This document shows, piece by piece, positions 7,139 through 16,139 of a stretch of 64,000 nt of DNA. A program made the position numbers and the translations under genes. The stretch is from Pontibacterium sp049599735. Its GTDB lineage: Bacteria > Pseudomonadota > Gammaproteobacteria > Pseudomonadales > Balneatricaceae. The stretch lies in the NCBI GenBank assembly GCA_049599735.1, contig JBMYOX010000009.1, positions 11,374 to 75,373 on the forward strand, in the 5' to 3' direction. Below the pieces are notes generated by a model. It saw nothing but the letters and a program-made list of their open reading frames with translations, was not told the DNA's origin and ran no database searches. Numbering within the stretch: position 1 is the first letter of the stretch; every line of letters begins with the position of its first letter.

Positions 7139-10003
7139 ATGTCATCTAATTATTTTCAGCGTATAAATTTGTCCTCGGTGAGTAATACTGGCACGGGGCT
7201 GGATCAACTGGTCGATACCATCGCCACAGACTACGGCCTGACGGGAAAAACCTCAGATAAGGATATGCAGGCTGGTCTGGAAGCAGCTAACGCTATGAAT
7301 CAGTTGCTGGTAGAGGCGATTAATGTAACCAGTGCAGCCCCCGGTGGGGTTTTCAGTGCCGACGATGTACGTGCCATCAACAGCTACATCCGCGCTAATC
7401 ATCTGGATGAATGGAACCGGTGGCACGGTGATGATGAGAACGGTGAGGAAACCGGTTTCCATCTTATCCAGAACGATGGCGCGAGCGAACGGTATCGGGG
7501 CGATAATCTGACCAATACTGTTGCTGACGGTCTCTATCATCTGGGGTTTGAAATTCAGGGTGATAAGCTTCTTAACGAAGATGGCGACGTTAATGCCAGC
7601 GTGCAACAGATCGCTGAATGGCTGACACAACTCTATACCGACCGCTCCACTACGGGTACCGGCCTGGACCGTATTACCGACATAATTATGGCGGATGCAG
7701 GGCTGGATAATAACGTGTCAGATGCAGACATTGCAGAAGGGGCTGCTTCTGCTAACGGCATGAACGTCATCCTGGTGGAAGCGATTCAGGCCACTAACGC
7801 AACGAATACGGCTGATGGTCTGATTAATGCCGATGGTGTACGGGCGATTAATGCCTATATTCAGGCTAACCATCAGGACAAATGGAATCAACTGCACGGT
7901 GATGATGAGGATGGTGAAGAAACCGGCTATCACCTGGTGCAGAATGACGGGGCGAACACCCGTATGTTTGGTGGTAACGTTATTAACGACCCGGCTGACA
8001 GCATTTACCATCTGGGTTTTGATATTCAGGGTGACACGCTGCTGAATGAAGACGGTGCGGCCAATGCAAATGTAAATGATCTGGCCGACTGGCTTAACTA
8101 TTTTTATGTGGATCAGGGTACAACCGGCACCGGGCTGGATCAGCTGGTACAAGTGATCAAAATGGATCAGGGGCTGGCACGTAACACCAGTGCTGCGGAT
8201 ATTAATGCCGGAGCGGCTTCTGCAGATGGCATGAATAAACTCCTGGTCAGTGCGATAGAAGCGACAGGTTCCGCCCAGGATAACCTGATTTCGGTAGATG
8301 ATATTCGTGCGATTAACGCTTACATTCGCACGAATCATCTGGATGAGTGGAATAGCCTGCACGGTGACGATAAAGGTAATGATGAAGAAACCGGATTCCA
8401 TTTGGTGCAGAATGACGGTAGTCAGGAAAAATACCGGGGTGATAATTTTATCAACACGGTGATCGACAGCATTTATCACCTGGGTTATGAAATTCAGGGT
8501 GATAACGTGCTGAATGAGGACGGTGATAACAACGCGAATCTCGGTGATCTGGCTACCTGGCTTAACAAATTCTACCTGGATCAGGAAAGCATCTTTGGTT
8601 CTGACGGGGCAGACCGTATTGAAGGCCTCAACGTAGCCGAGCGCATCCAGGCGCGGGCGGGTGATGATGTGGTGATCGCCGGAAGTGGCAACGACCTGAT
8701 AGAGGGGGGTGCGGGCGATGACATTATCTATGGTAATAATGGTGACGATGTTATTACTGCCGGTATCGGCAACGACACGGTCTATGGTGGCCTGGACAAT
8801 GACCAGATAGAGGCCGGTGACGGTAATGATGAAGTATATGGCCAGGAAGGCGATGACTATATAGACGGTGGCGGCAGCAGCGATGTGCTGAATGGAAACA
8901 GCGGCAACGATACCCTTCTGGGCGGTGCGGATAATGACAAATTATTTGGCGGCGTGGGTGATGACACCCTGGAGGGCGGTGCACAGCAAGACCAGCTATG
9001 GGGTCAGGAAGGCAATGATCGCCTGTTTGGCGGTGCCGATACTGACTGGCTGTACGGTGGTGCGGGTGAAGACAGGCTGTCTGGCGGTGACGGTGCGGAT
9101 ACGCTGGATGGCGGAGCCGGTAACGATGACCTCAATGGCGGGGCGGGCGATGACCGGCTGTACGGTAAAAACGGTGCCGATGAGCTTGATGGTGGCACCG
9201 GTAATGATCAGATACACGGTGATGCCGGTAACGATATGATTGCCGGGGGCGAGGGTCAGGATATTGTATTCGGTGACTCAGGTGATGACGTTATGTCCGG
9301 CGGTGCAGGCAACGATTTACTGGTCGGTGGTCAGGGCAATGACATTGTCGACGGTAACGAGGGTAGCGATGACCTGCGGGGAGGCACCGGTAACGACATG
9401 CTCTCCGGCAATGCAGGTAATGACAAGCTGTTTGGTGAATCGGGGCAGGACATGCTCGATGGCGGTGCCGGTCGTGATATTGTCGTGGGCGGCTCTGATA
9501 ATGACACACTGAGCGGCGGTGATGGTAACGATGTATTAAGTGGTGATCAGGGCGCTGATATTCTGTTTGGTGGTGAGGGTGATGATGACCTGAGAGGGGG
9601 TTCCGAAAACGATACGCTTTATGGCGGCGCTGGCAATGATAGTTACGCTGCAGGTGCCGGGGATGATCTGCTCTATGCAGGTTCTGATGCGGCCGGTGAT
9701 GCATTACGGGGTGAGGGCGGTGCAGACACCTTTATTTTCCGGGCAGAGGCTGACGGAATTGGCAGCGATACTATTTATGACTTCTCTAACCGGGAAGGTG
9801 ATCAGCTGATCATTGGCGGTAATAACGTCAGCTTTGAAGTCGAACAGCTTCAGTCACACAAGCACCTGATTTCCCTTACCTCGGCTGATGGTTCTGACCT
9901 GGGCAATATTACGGTGCGTGGTTATTTCAGTGAAGACGATATACTCCTGGATAATGACGCTTTAGCCGATATCGGTCAGGTGAGCCTGATTGATATTGCC
10001 TGA
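7139..10003 (+). CDS. RTX calcium-binding repeat protein with three N-terminal modules (paralogue 2)
   Basis: Predicted 954-residue paralogue of the gene just upstream. The start at 7139 gives MSSNYF, as in the partner, with AAGGA about 10 bases before it; the frame is open further upstream without a better start. Three ~155-residue modules cover about residues 17-485, a shorter RTX nonapeptide array about 506-850, and a C-terminal segment that closely matches paralogue 1 (GSDTIYDFSNREGDQLIIGG shared) and ends SLIDIA. The RTX array is about 200 residues shorter and its repeats differ in order, so the arrays have evolved by repeat gain and loss while the N-terminal modules and secretion-type tail are conserved. 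Likely exported by a type I system encoded elsewhere; biochemical role unknown. Confidence 0.85.
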   Translation: MSSNYFQRINLSSVSNTGTGLDQLVDTIATDYGLTGKTSDKDMQAGLEAANAMNQLLVEAINVTSAAPGGVFSADDVRAINSYIRANHLDEWNRWHGDDENGEETGFHLIQNDGASERYRGDNLTNTVADGLYHLGFEIQGDKLLNEDGDVNASVQQIAEWLTQLYTDRSTTGTGLDRITDIIMADAGLDNNVSDADIAEGAASANGMNVILVEAIQATNATNTADGLINADGVRAINAYIQANHQDKWNQLHGDDEDGEETGYHLVQNDGANTRMFGGNVINDPADSIYHLGFDIQGDTLLNEDGAANANVNDLADWLNYFYVDQGTTGTGLDQLVQVIKMDQGLARNTSAADINAGAASADGMNKLLVSAIEATGSAQDNLISVDDIRAINAYIRTNHLDEWNSLHGDDKGNDEETGFHLVQNDGSQEKYRGDNFINTVIDSIYHLGYEIQGDNVLNEDGDNNANLGDLATWLNKFYLDQESIFGSDGADRIEGLNVAERIQARAGDDVVIAGSGNDLIEGGAGDDIIYGNNGDDVITAGIGNDTVYGGLDNDQIEAGDGNDEVYGQEGDDYIDGGGSSDVLNGNSGNDTLLGGADNDKLFGGVGDDTLEGGAQQDQLWGQEGNDRLFGGADTDWLYGGAGEDRLSGGDGADTLDGGAGNDDLNGGAGDDRLYGKNGADELDGGTGNDQIHGDAGNDMIAGGEGQDIVFGDSGDDVMSGGAGNDLLVGGQGNDIVDGNEGSDDLRGGTGNDMLSGNAGNDKLFGESGQDMLDGGAGRDIVVGGSDNDTLSGGDGNDVLSGDQGADILFGGEGDDDLRGGSENDTLYGGAGNDSYAAGAGDDLLYAGSDAAGDALRGEGGADTFIFRAEADGIGSDTIYDFSNREGDQLIIGGNNVSFEVEQLQSHKHLISLTSADGSDLGNITVRGYFSEDDILLDNDALADIGQVSLIDIA

Positions 10004-10045
10004 AGCCTGACTCAGGTGGTTTCAGGTTAGAACAACGACCACAAC

Positions 10046-10073
10046 AGCCGGTTCACAGGTGAATGAACCGGCT
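10046..10073 (+). terminator. Probable terminator after second RTX gene
   Basis: A perfect 10-bp stem (AGCCGGTTCA / TGAACCGGCT, arms 10046-10055 and 10064-10073, 8-base loop) lies about 40 bases after the stop. The tail CATGTCTTTTATGGTTTCTT is only moderately T-rich. It separates the RTX pair from the next gene. Confidence 0.55.
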
Positions 10074-10124
10074 CATGTCTTTTATGGTTTCTTTTGTGAA
10101 TTTGTTATTTATTGAGAAAGAGTC

Positions 10125-10859
10125 ATGTTAAAAAATTTATTTGCACGTATTGGCATAGGCGCAGCGGTGGTTGATGCTGTTTTAACCACAGAACACTTTA
10201 TACCGGGTGGGCCCGTGGAAGGGCGGATTGATATTAAAGGCGGAGATGTTGAGCAAGATATTTCAAAAATCACACTTAAGCTGATGACAAAGCTAAAAGT
10301 CGAAAATGACGAAGGCAGCTCGTTTGAAGATCATGTGATTAATGCCTTTATTGTTACTGATGCGTTTTGTCTGCAGCCCAATGAAGAAAGGGCTATTCCT
10401 TTTCGTTTTACCCTGCATCCGGAAACACCCGTGACTGCGCTGGAGGTTGCTAACAACCAGTCAAAAGTCTGGCTGGAAACCGCGCTGGATATTGATTTTG
10501 CAGCTGATCCGACGGATCGTGATTATATGAATATTCACCCAACTGCTGTGATGATGCACTGTATTAAGGCAATGACCAATAATGGCTTTGTTATGGCAAA
10601 AGCTGATGTAGAGAAAGGCGGGCTGAACGGGCCGGGCTTTGCCTCTTCACTGGGTTTTTATCAGGAGCTGGAATTTAAACCTGAGGGCTTTGGTTTTACA
10701 AAAGAAGTTGAATTCTCTTTTGTTGCAGAGCAAAACCAAACACACCTGTTAGTAGAATTGGATCGTCGGTTCAGCGGTGATGGTTATCGTGCACTGACAT
10801 TTTCAAATCAGGCAGGTTATGCGGAGGTTGAATCTCAGTTACGCAGCCTGATCAACTAA
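10125..10859 (+). CDS. Spo0M family protein (SpoOM/arrestin-like)
   Basis: A 244-residue protein of the sporulation-control Spo0M family, recognisable from its start (MLKNLFARIGIGAAVVDAVL), the ...GGPVEG.I.IKGG strand-turn region and the mid-protein phrase on derivative domestic residues (VWLETALDIDFAADP). Family members have an arrestin-like beta-sandwich fold. They occur widely in non-sporulating bacteria, where the role is unclear; links to stress and to cytoskeletal partners have been proposed for Bacillus. No signal peptide or membrane segment. The RBS is GAGAAAGAG just before the ATG. hypF follows about 35 bases later on the same strand, so cotranscription is possible, but no functional link is evident. 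Confidence 0.8.
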   Translation: MLKNLFARIGIGAAVVDAVLTTEHFIPGGPVEGRIDIKGGDVEQDISKITLKLMTKLKVENDEGSSFEDHVINAFIVTDAFCLQPNEERAIPFRFTLHPETPVTALEVANNQSKVWLETALDIDFAADPTDRDYMNIHPTAVMMHCIKAMTNNGFVMAKADVEKGGLNGPGFASSLGFYQELEFKPEGFGFTKEVEFSFVAEQNQTHLLVELDRRFSGDGYRALTFSNQAGYAEVESQLRSLIN

Positions 10860-10893
10860 AGGGCTTGTCTTTATTGCGCCTGGTTTGGTTTTA

Positions 10894-13251
10894 ATGTCTG
10901 GAAAACCTGAGGCCGAAGGTTATCGGGTGACTGTCCAGGGTCTGGTGCAGGGTGTGGGTTTTCGGCCTTTTGTCTGGCATCTGGCCCGACAGCTGGGTTT
11001 ATCGGGTTGTGTTTTTAACGATGCTAGCGGGGTGCAGGTTGAGGTGCGGGCGGATAAAGCACAACTGGCCGATTTTATCCGTGCGCTTCAAAAAGATTTA
11101 CCGCCCCTGGCACGTATTGATCATATCAGCAGCTGTGCAACCCGCCTGCCTGATTATAAATGCTTTGATATTGTGGCCTCTGAACAGGGGGTTGTGTCTA
11201 CGGGGTGTGCGCCGGATGCGGCTACTTGCCAGCGGTGCAGGGAAGAGCTTTTTGATCCCTCAAACCGACGTTTTCATTACCCTTTTATTAATTGCACCCA
11301 CTGTGGCCCCCGCCTGAGCATCATTCAACGTATTCCCTATGATCGTGCCGCGACGACAATGGCGGATTTTTATCAGTGCCCGGCTTGTTTACAGGAGTAT
11401 ACCGACCCTGCAAACCGGCGTTTTCATGCCCAGCCTAATGCCTGTGCAGCCTGTGGGCCTCATCTCTGGCTGGAGAATAACAGCACTGCATATACTGTTG
11501 CAGGGGTTGCTGATCTGTTTGATCAGTTGCGGCAGGCCCTTAAACAAGGGGCCATTATTGCGATTAAAGGCCTGGGTGGTTTTCATCTGGCCTGTGATGC
11601 AACTCATAGCGGTGCAGTTAACCGGCTGCGGCTGCGTAAACGGCGTCCTGATAAAGCTTTTGCTTTGATGGTGCGAGACCTTAATGATTTAAGCCGTTAT
11701 GCTTTTTTAAACGATCAGGCAGAACAGTTGCTAAAAAGCAGTGCGGCCCCGGTGGTACTGCTGGAGGCCAAAAACGATCCGCTTTATCCACTGGCAGAGC
11801 ACATTGCACCGGGTCAGTATCAGCTGGGGTTTATGCTGCCGTATACCCCGCTTCACCTGCTTTTAATGGCGGGGCTGGAGCAACCTTTGGTTATGACCAG
11901 CGGTAACCTATCCGGCATGCCCCAGGCCATCACTAATGAAGAAGCCCGACAGCAGCTTTCAGGTATTGCCGATAGTTTTGTGATGCATAACCGCGATATT
12001 CAGAACCGGGTGGATGATTCAGTGGTGCGGATGTGGCGTCATGGATGTCAAGTTTTAAGGCGCGCTCGGGGTTATGCGCCAACTTCCTTAACGTTGCCGC
12101 CGGGTTTTGGACAGGCCCCGGATCTGGTGGCTTTAGGCGGTGAGTTAAAAAATACCCTTTGTTTACTGCAAGCCGGTCAAGCCATTTTGAGCCAGCATTT
12201 AGGTGATCTGGAAGATGCACACACTTTCGAGACTTATCAGCAGACATTCGACCTTTATCAACAGCTTTATCAGCATCAAAGTCGACGATTGGTCTGTGAT
12301 CTTCACCCTGAATACCTGTCTGCTAAATGGGGTGAACAGCTCTCTGAACAAGGTTATCAGTTATTAAAAGTGCAGCATCATCATGCCCATATGGCCGCTT
12401 GCCTGGGTGATAATCAGTATGCTCTGGCAGATCCTCCTGTTCTGGCGTTGTGTTTTGACGGGTCAGGTTATGGTCCTGACGGCACTTTGTGGGGGGGAGA
12501 ATTTTTATGGGGTGATTATCGGCATTATAAACGCCTTGCCTCTTTAAAAACTTTTCCGCTGATAGGTGGTGCACAGGCTATTAAAGAGCCCTGGCGCTGC
12601 CTGTTTGCTCAGCTAAAACAAGCACTGCCTGATGTGTCACAGGATCAGTTGCAAGCTTGCTGGCCGGTGTTGGCAGGTAAACCTTGTATGACCCTGGAAC
12701 GTATGATGGCCAAAGGGCTGAATTCACCGCTCACCAGTTCCTGTGGTCGCTTGTTTGATGCGGTGGCGGCGGCGCTCGGCTGTAGTGCTGAGGTTGTCAG
12801 TTATGAAGGTCAGGCCGCTATCGAGCTGGAAACCCTGGCGCGTGATGGTGATCCGGATACTCAGGCTTATCTTTTAACGCTGGATAAAGACCGACTTCAA
12901 ATCGACCCGGCCCCTTTATGGGTTGGGATTATGCAGGATCTGCAGGCCGGACAACGCAGTTTGGCCGATATGGCGCTGGCGTTTCATAAAGGGTTGGTGC
13001 AGGTTGTGATTAAACTTTGTGTGCATCTGAAAACCTTATACCCGATTCAAACGGTGGCACTGACCGGTGGGGTGATGCAAAACATGCTGCTATTGGACTA
13101 TCTTAAAGAAGGCCTGGCACAGCAGGAATTTAGTGTGTTAACCCATCAACAATTACCCGCCAATGATGGTGCTTTGGCCTATGGTCAGGCACTGATCGCA
13201 GCCGCCCGACAGCTTGAGCAGGGTGATGATCAGGAGGTCGCCGATGCATGA
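10894..13251 (+). CDS. hypF: Carbamoyltransferase HypF, [NiFe] hydrogenase maturation
   Basis: HypF transfers the carbamoyl group of carbamoyl phosphate to HypE, the first step in making the cyanide ligands of the [NiFe] hydrogenase active site. The 785-residue protein has all expected parts in order: an acylphosphatase domain (VQGVGFRPFVW, about residues 12-95), two C-x2-C zinc-finger pairs (about 110-200, e.g. CTHCGP and CAACGP), a YrdC-like domain (about 210-390), and a Kae1/HypF C-terminal domain with the metal-binding HHHAH motif. I use the ATG at 10894; a TTG three codons upstream is the alternative and neither has a strong RBS. Its last 8 bases overlap hypA. Confidence 0.95.
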   Translation: MSGKPEAEGYRVTVQGLVQGVGFRPFVWHLARQLGLSGCVFNDASGVQVEVRADKAQLADFIRALQKDLPPLARIDHISSCATRLPDYKCFDIVASEQGVVSTGCAPDAATCQRCREELFDPSNRRFHYPFINCTHCGPRLSIIQRIPYDRAATTMADFYQCPACLQEYTDPANRRFHAQPNACAACGPHLWLENNSTAYTVAGVADLFDQLRQALKQGAIIAIKGLGGFHLACDATHSGAVNRLRLRKRRPDKAFALMVRDLNDLSRYAFLNDQAEQLLKSSAAPVVLLEAKNDPLYPLAEHIAPGQYQLGFMLPYTPLHLLLMAGLEQPLVMTSGNLSGMPQAITNEEARQQLSGIADSFVMHNRDIQNRVDDSVVRMWRHGCQVLRRARGYAPTSLTLPPGFGQAPDLVALGGELKNTLCLLQAGQAILSQHLGDLEDAHTFETYQQTFDLYQQLYQHQSRRLVCDLHPEYLSAKWGEQLSEQGYQLLKVQHHHAHMAACLGDNQYALADPPVLALCFDGSGYGPDGTLWGGEFLWGDYRHYKRLASLKTFPLIGGAQAIKEPWRCLFAQLKQALPDVSQDQLQACWPVLAGKPCMTLERMMAKGLNSPLTSSCGRLFDAVAAALGCSAEVVSYEGQAAIELETLARDGDPDTQAYLLTLDKDRLQIDPAPLWVGIMQDLQAGQRSLADMALAFHKGLVQVVIKLCVHLKTLYPIQTVALTGGVMQNMLLLDYLKEGLAQQEFSVLTHQQLPANDGALAYGQALIAAARQLEQGDDQEVADA

Positions 13252-13588
13252 AATGTCGATTGCCGAACGGGTGCTGCAGATTATAGAAGAGCAGGCTCAG
13301 GCCCAGCATTATGTGAGGGTTAAAACAATCTGGCTGGAAATTGGCCCGCTGGCGATGATAGAGCCGGCCTCCTTAATCTTTTGTTTTGATGCCATCAGTA
13401 AAGATTCAATTGCCGGGGGTGCTAAGCTGATAGTGATCAATACCGAAGGTGAGGCTTGTTGTTTACACTGTCAGAAGCCAGTGCCGGTGAAGCAGCGTTA
13501 CGATTGCTGTCCTTTGTGTGGTAGCCATCAGTTACAGATTACCCGGGGTGATGAGCTGCGGATTAAAGAACTTGAGGTTGAAGCCTGA
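13244..13588 (+). CDS. hypA: Nickel chaperone HypA
   Basis: HypA is the nickel metallochaperone that works with HypB to insert Ni into the hydrogenase large subunit. The 114-residue frame from the ATG at 13244 begins MHEMSIAE; His2 is the essential nickel ligand. A zinc site of two cysteine pairs follows (about residues 73-92, CCLHC and CCPLCG). The longer upstream frame is inside hypF and is not used. The start overlaps the end of hypF by 8 bases, indicating translational coupling. Confidence 0.95.
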   Translation: MHEMSIAERVLQIIEEQAQAQHYVRVKTIWLEIGPLAMIEPASLIFCFDAISKDSIAGGAKLIVINTEGEACCLHCQKPVPVKQRYDCCPLCGSHQLQITRGDELRIKELEVEA

Positions 13589-13611
13589 AGGGAAAAAGGG
13601 AGTAAGTTGAG

Positions 13612-14601
13612 ATGTGTACTGTATGTGGATGTTCACCCGATCAGGTTCAGATCGGTAATTCTGAAAAGCCGGAAACACAGGGTTTTGGTGGTCATCAACA
13701 CAGCCATGGGCCTGACCATCATAGCCATGAACCTGAAGCGCACAACCATAGGCTTGAGCCGCACAGCCATGAGCCCCATAAACACAGCGCTTCGTCTAAA
13801 CCTGAAATCCTGCCTTTACCCGCAAAAGCGCAAGGCCATCTGCATTTTGGTGAGGGGCCTGCCCGTTCCCATGTTGCCGGGTTAAGCCAGAGCCGTATGG
13901 TGCAGATCGAACAGGATATTCTGGGTAAAAATGATCGTTACGCGGCTATCAATCGGAACTGTTTTGAGTCTGAATCGCTGTTTGTTTTAAACCTGGTTTC
14001 CAGTCCGGGTTCCGGCAAAACCAGCCTGCTGGTTGAAACCATTAACCGCCTGAAAAACCAGCGCCAGATTGCGGTGATCGAAGGTGATCAGCAAACCAGC
14101 TATGATGCCGATCGCATTCGGGAGACCCAGGTTCCGGCTGTTCAGGTAAACACCGGCAAAGGCTGTCATCTGGATGCCCATATGGTGGGTCATGCGCTGG
14201 AGCAACTGGAGACACCCAGGGGTAGCTTGCTGTTTATAGAAAACGTGGGAAATCTGGTATGCCCGGCGGCGTTTGATTTAGGTGAAGCCCATAAAGTAGT
14301 GATTTTATCCGTGACTGAAGGGGAAGATAAACCCCTGAAATACCCGGATATGTTCTATGCTTCAGATCTTATGCTGATTAATAAAACCGACCTGCTACCT
14401 TATCTGGACTTTGATATGGAGGCTTGTATTCGCTATGCCCGACAGATTAATCCTGATATTCAGGTAATCCAGCTTTCAGCCCGGTCAGGTGAGGGTATGG
14501 ATAAATGGCTCAGCTGGCTGGAAGCGGGGCGTGAGCAGTTAATAAAAAGCCGGATTAAGCAGCTTGAATTTGATATTCACCAGTTAAAAACTATTCTGTG
14601 A
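13612..14601 (+). CDS. hypB: GTPase HypB with histidine-rich nickel-binding N-terminus
   Basis: HypB is the GTPase that drives nickel delivery with HypA. The 329-residue protein starts with the high-affinity motif MCTVCGC, then a histidine-rich stretch (about residues 27-65, many HxH and HSH units) that can store or buffer nickel. The G domain has a P-loop (SSPGSGKTS, about 125-133), a switch region (EGDQQTSYDADRI) and the NKTD specificity motif (about 262-265). RBS is GGGAG nine bases before the ATG. The long His-rich tract resembles HypB proteins with nickel-storage capacity. Confidence 0.95.
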   Translation: MCTVCGCSPDQVQIGNSEKPETQGFGGHQHSHGPDHHSHEPEAHNHRLEPHSHEPHKHSASSKPEILPLPAKAQGHLHFGEGPARSHVAGLSQSRMVQIEQDILGKNDRYAAINRNCFESESLFVLNLVSSPGSGKTSLLVETINRLKNQRQIAVIEGDQQTSYDADRIRETQVPAVQVNTGKGCHLDAHMVGHALEQLETPRGSLLFIENVGNLVCPAAFDLGEAHKVVILSVTEGEDKPLKYPDMFYASDLMLINKTDLLPYLDFDMEACIRYARQINPDIQVIQLSARSGEGMDKWLSWLEAGREQLIKSRIKQLEFDIHQLKTIL

Positions 14602-14648
14602 AAGCCGGGCTTTGCTGTACTAATCGGTCTTAAAAAGGGAGCTTTATC

Positions 14649-14948
14649 ATGTGCCTGGGCATTCCCGGTCAAATTACCATGATCCTTAATCAACCCGATG
14701 CATTAGCGCAGGTGGATGTCTGTGGTGTGAAGCGGCAGGTGAGTCTGGCTTGTGTGCTGCCGGATGATGGAAACCTGGAAGATTTAATCGGATGCTGGAC
14801 GCTGGTGCATGTGGGTTTTGCCATGAGTCTGATTGATGAAGCGGAAGCGCAGAAAACACTGACTGTGCTGGCTGAGCTCAGTCAGCTTCAGGACGAAATG
14901 TATGCTTTGCAGGCCAGTGAGTTAAGCCAGACACAGGATGTCGAATAA
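14649..14948 (+). CDS. hypC: Hydrogenase chaperone HypC
   Basis: HypC carries the Fe(CN)2CO precursor with HypD and delivers it to the hydrogenase large subunit. The 99-residue protein has the defining start MCLGIPGQI, with Cys2 as iron ligand, and the conserved histidine in the LVHVGFAM strand. An AGGGAG RBS precedes it. Its stop TAA shares one base with the hypD ATG. Confidence 0.95.
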   Translation: MCLGIPGQITMILNQPDALAQVDVCGVKRQVSLACVLPDDGNLEDLIGCWTLVHVGFAMSLIDEAEAQKTLTVLAELSQLQDEMYALQASELSQTQDVE

Positions 14949-16105
14949 TGAAGTTTGTAGATGAATTCCGTGACCCGGTGCTGGCAAAAGCCGTACTAAA
15001 AAGAATCCATGTGCTGGTGGATAAGATACCGGTCAGAGAGAACCGGCCTTTGCAGATTATGGAGGTATGCGGCGGGCATACTCATTCTATTTTTCGCTAC
15101 GGATTGGAAGCGTTATTACCGGAGAAACTGGAACTGGTGCACGGGCCTGGTTGTCCGGTCTGTGTATTACCCATGGGGCGGGTGGATGATTGTATTCGTA
15201 TTGCAGAGCAGCCGGATGTTATTTTAACCACTTTCGGAGACGCAATGCGGGTGCCGGGTTCGAGGAAAAACCTGCAACAGGCCAAAGCAGAAGGTTGTGA
15301 TATCCGGATGGTTTATTCGCCAATGGATGCTCTGGCACTGGCACATCAGTACCCGGATAAAAAGGTGGTTTTTTTTGGGCTGGGCTTTGAAACCACCATG
15401 CCCGCAACCGCACTCACGCTCCAGCAGGCAAAAAAAGAGGGCATCACTAACTTCTTCCTGTTCTGTAACCACATCACCATTATTCCCACGATAAAAGCCA
15501 TTCTGGATTTGCCCGAGATGTTTATAGACGGTTTTCTGGGGCCGGGCCATGTCAGTATGGTAATTGGTCAGGCACCTTATGAGTTTATTGCCCGTTCTTA
15601 CCAGCGCCCTCTGGTGATTGCCGGGTTTGAGCCGCTGGATATTTTGCAATCCTTACTGATGATCCTGGAGCAATTGCAGGCAGGTGAAGCAAAGGTAGAA
15701 AACCAGTACAGCCGGATTGTGCCGGCGCAGGGTAATCCACAGGCGTTAAACGCAATCTCTGAAGTGTTTGAATTACGTGATTTTTTTGAATGGCGAGGGC
15801 TGGGCTCTATCGAACACTCCGGGGTGAAAATACGTCAGGCCTATGCAGATTTTGATGCCGAAGTTGTTTTTGCGCTGCCCAATATTACGGTTGCCGACCC
15901 TTCTGCCTGTCAGTGTGGTGAGGTGTTAAAAGGCCTGATGAAACCCTGGCAGTGCAGCGCGTTTGGCAAAACCTGCACACCGGACAATCCTGTTGGGGCT
16001 TTGATGGTCTCAACCGAAGGGGCCTGTTCGGCCTACTACAGTTACGGTAAACATTTTGCCGATAGCCAGGTTGAAAACCAGACTAAAACCCAGACCTGGA
16101 CCTAA
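14948..16105 (+). CDS. hypD: Hydrogenase maturation iron-sulfur protein HypD
   Basis: HypD is the [4Fe-4S] scaffold where cyanide groups from HypE and CO are attached to iron. The 385-residue protein shows the family motifs: MEVCGGHTHSIFRYG (about residues 38-52), GPGCPVCVLP (about 66-75), FGLGFETT (about 142-149), GPGHVSM, and cysteines in the C-terminal cluster region (DPSACQCGEV, GKTCTPDNP, about 318-350). The start overlaps hypC by one base, implying coupling. Confidence 0.96.
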   Translation: MKFVDEFRDPVLAKAVLKRIHVLVDKIPVRENRPLQIMEVCGGHTHSIFRYGLEALLPEKLELVHGPGCPVCVLPMGRVDDCIRIAEQPDVILTTFGDAMRVPGSRKNLQQAKAEGCDIRMVYSPMDALALAHQYPDKKVVFFGLGFETTMPATALTLQQAKKEGITNFFLFCNHITIIPTIKAILDLPEMFIDGFLGPGHVSMVIGQAPYEFIARSYQRPLVIAGFEPLDILQSLLMILEQLQAGEAKVENQYSRIVPAQGNPQALNAISEVFELRDFFEWRGLGSIEHSGVKIRQAYADFDAEVVFALPNITVADPSACQCGEVLKGLMKPWQCSAFGKTCTPDNPVGALMVSTEGACSAYYSYGKHFADSQVENQTKTQTWT

Positions 16106-16139
16106 GCGAAACCCCTTTGGCTAATCAGGGAATCATTTT

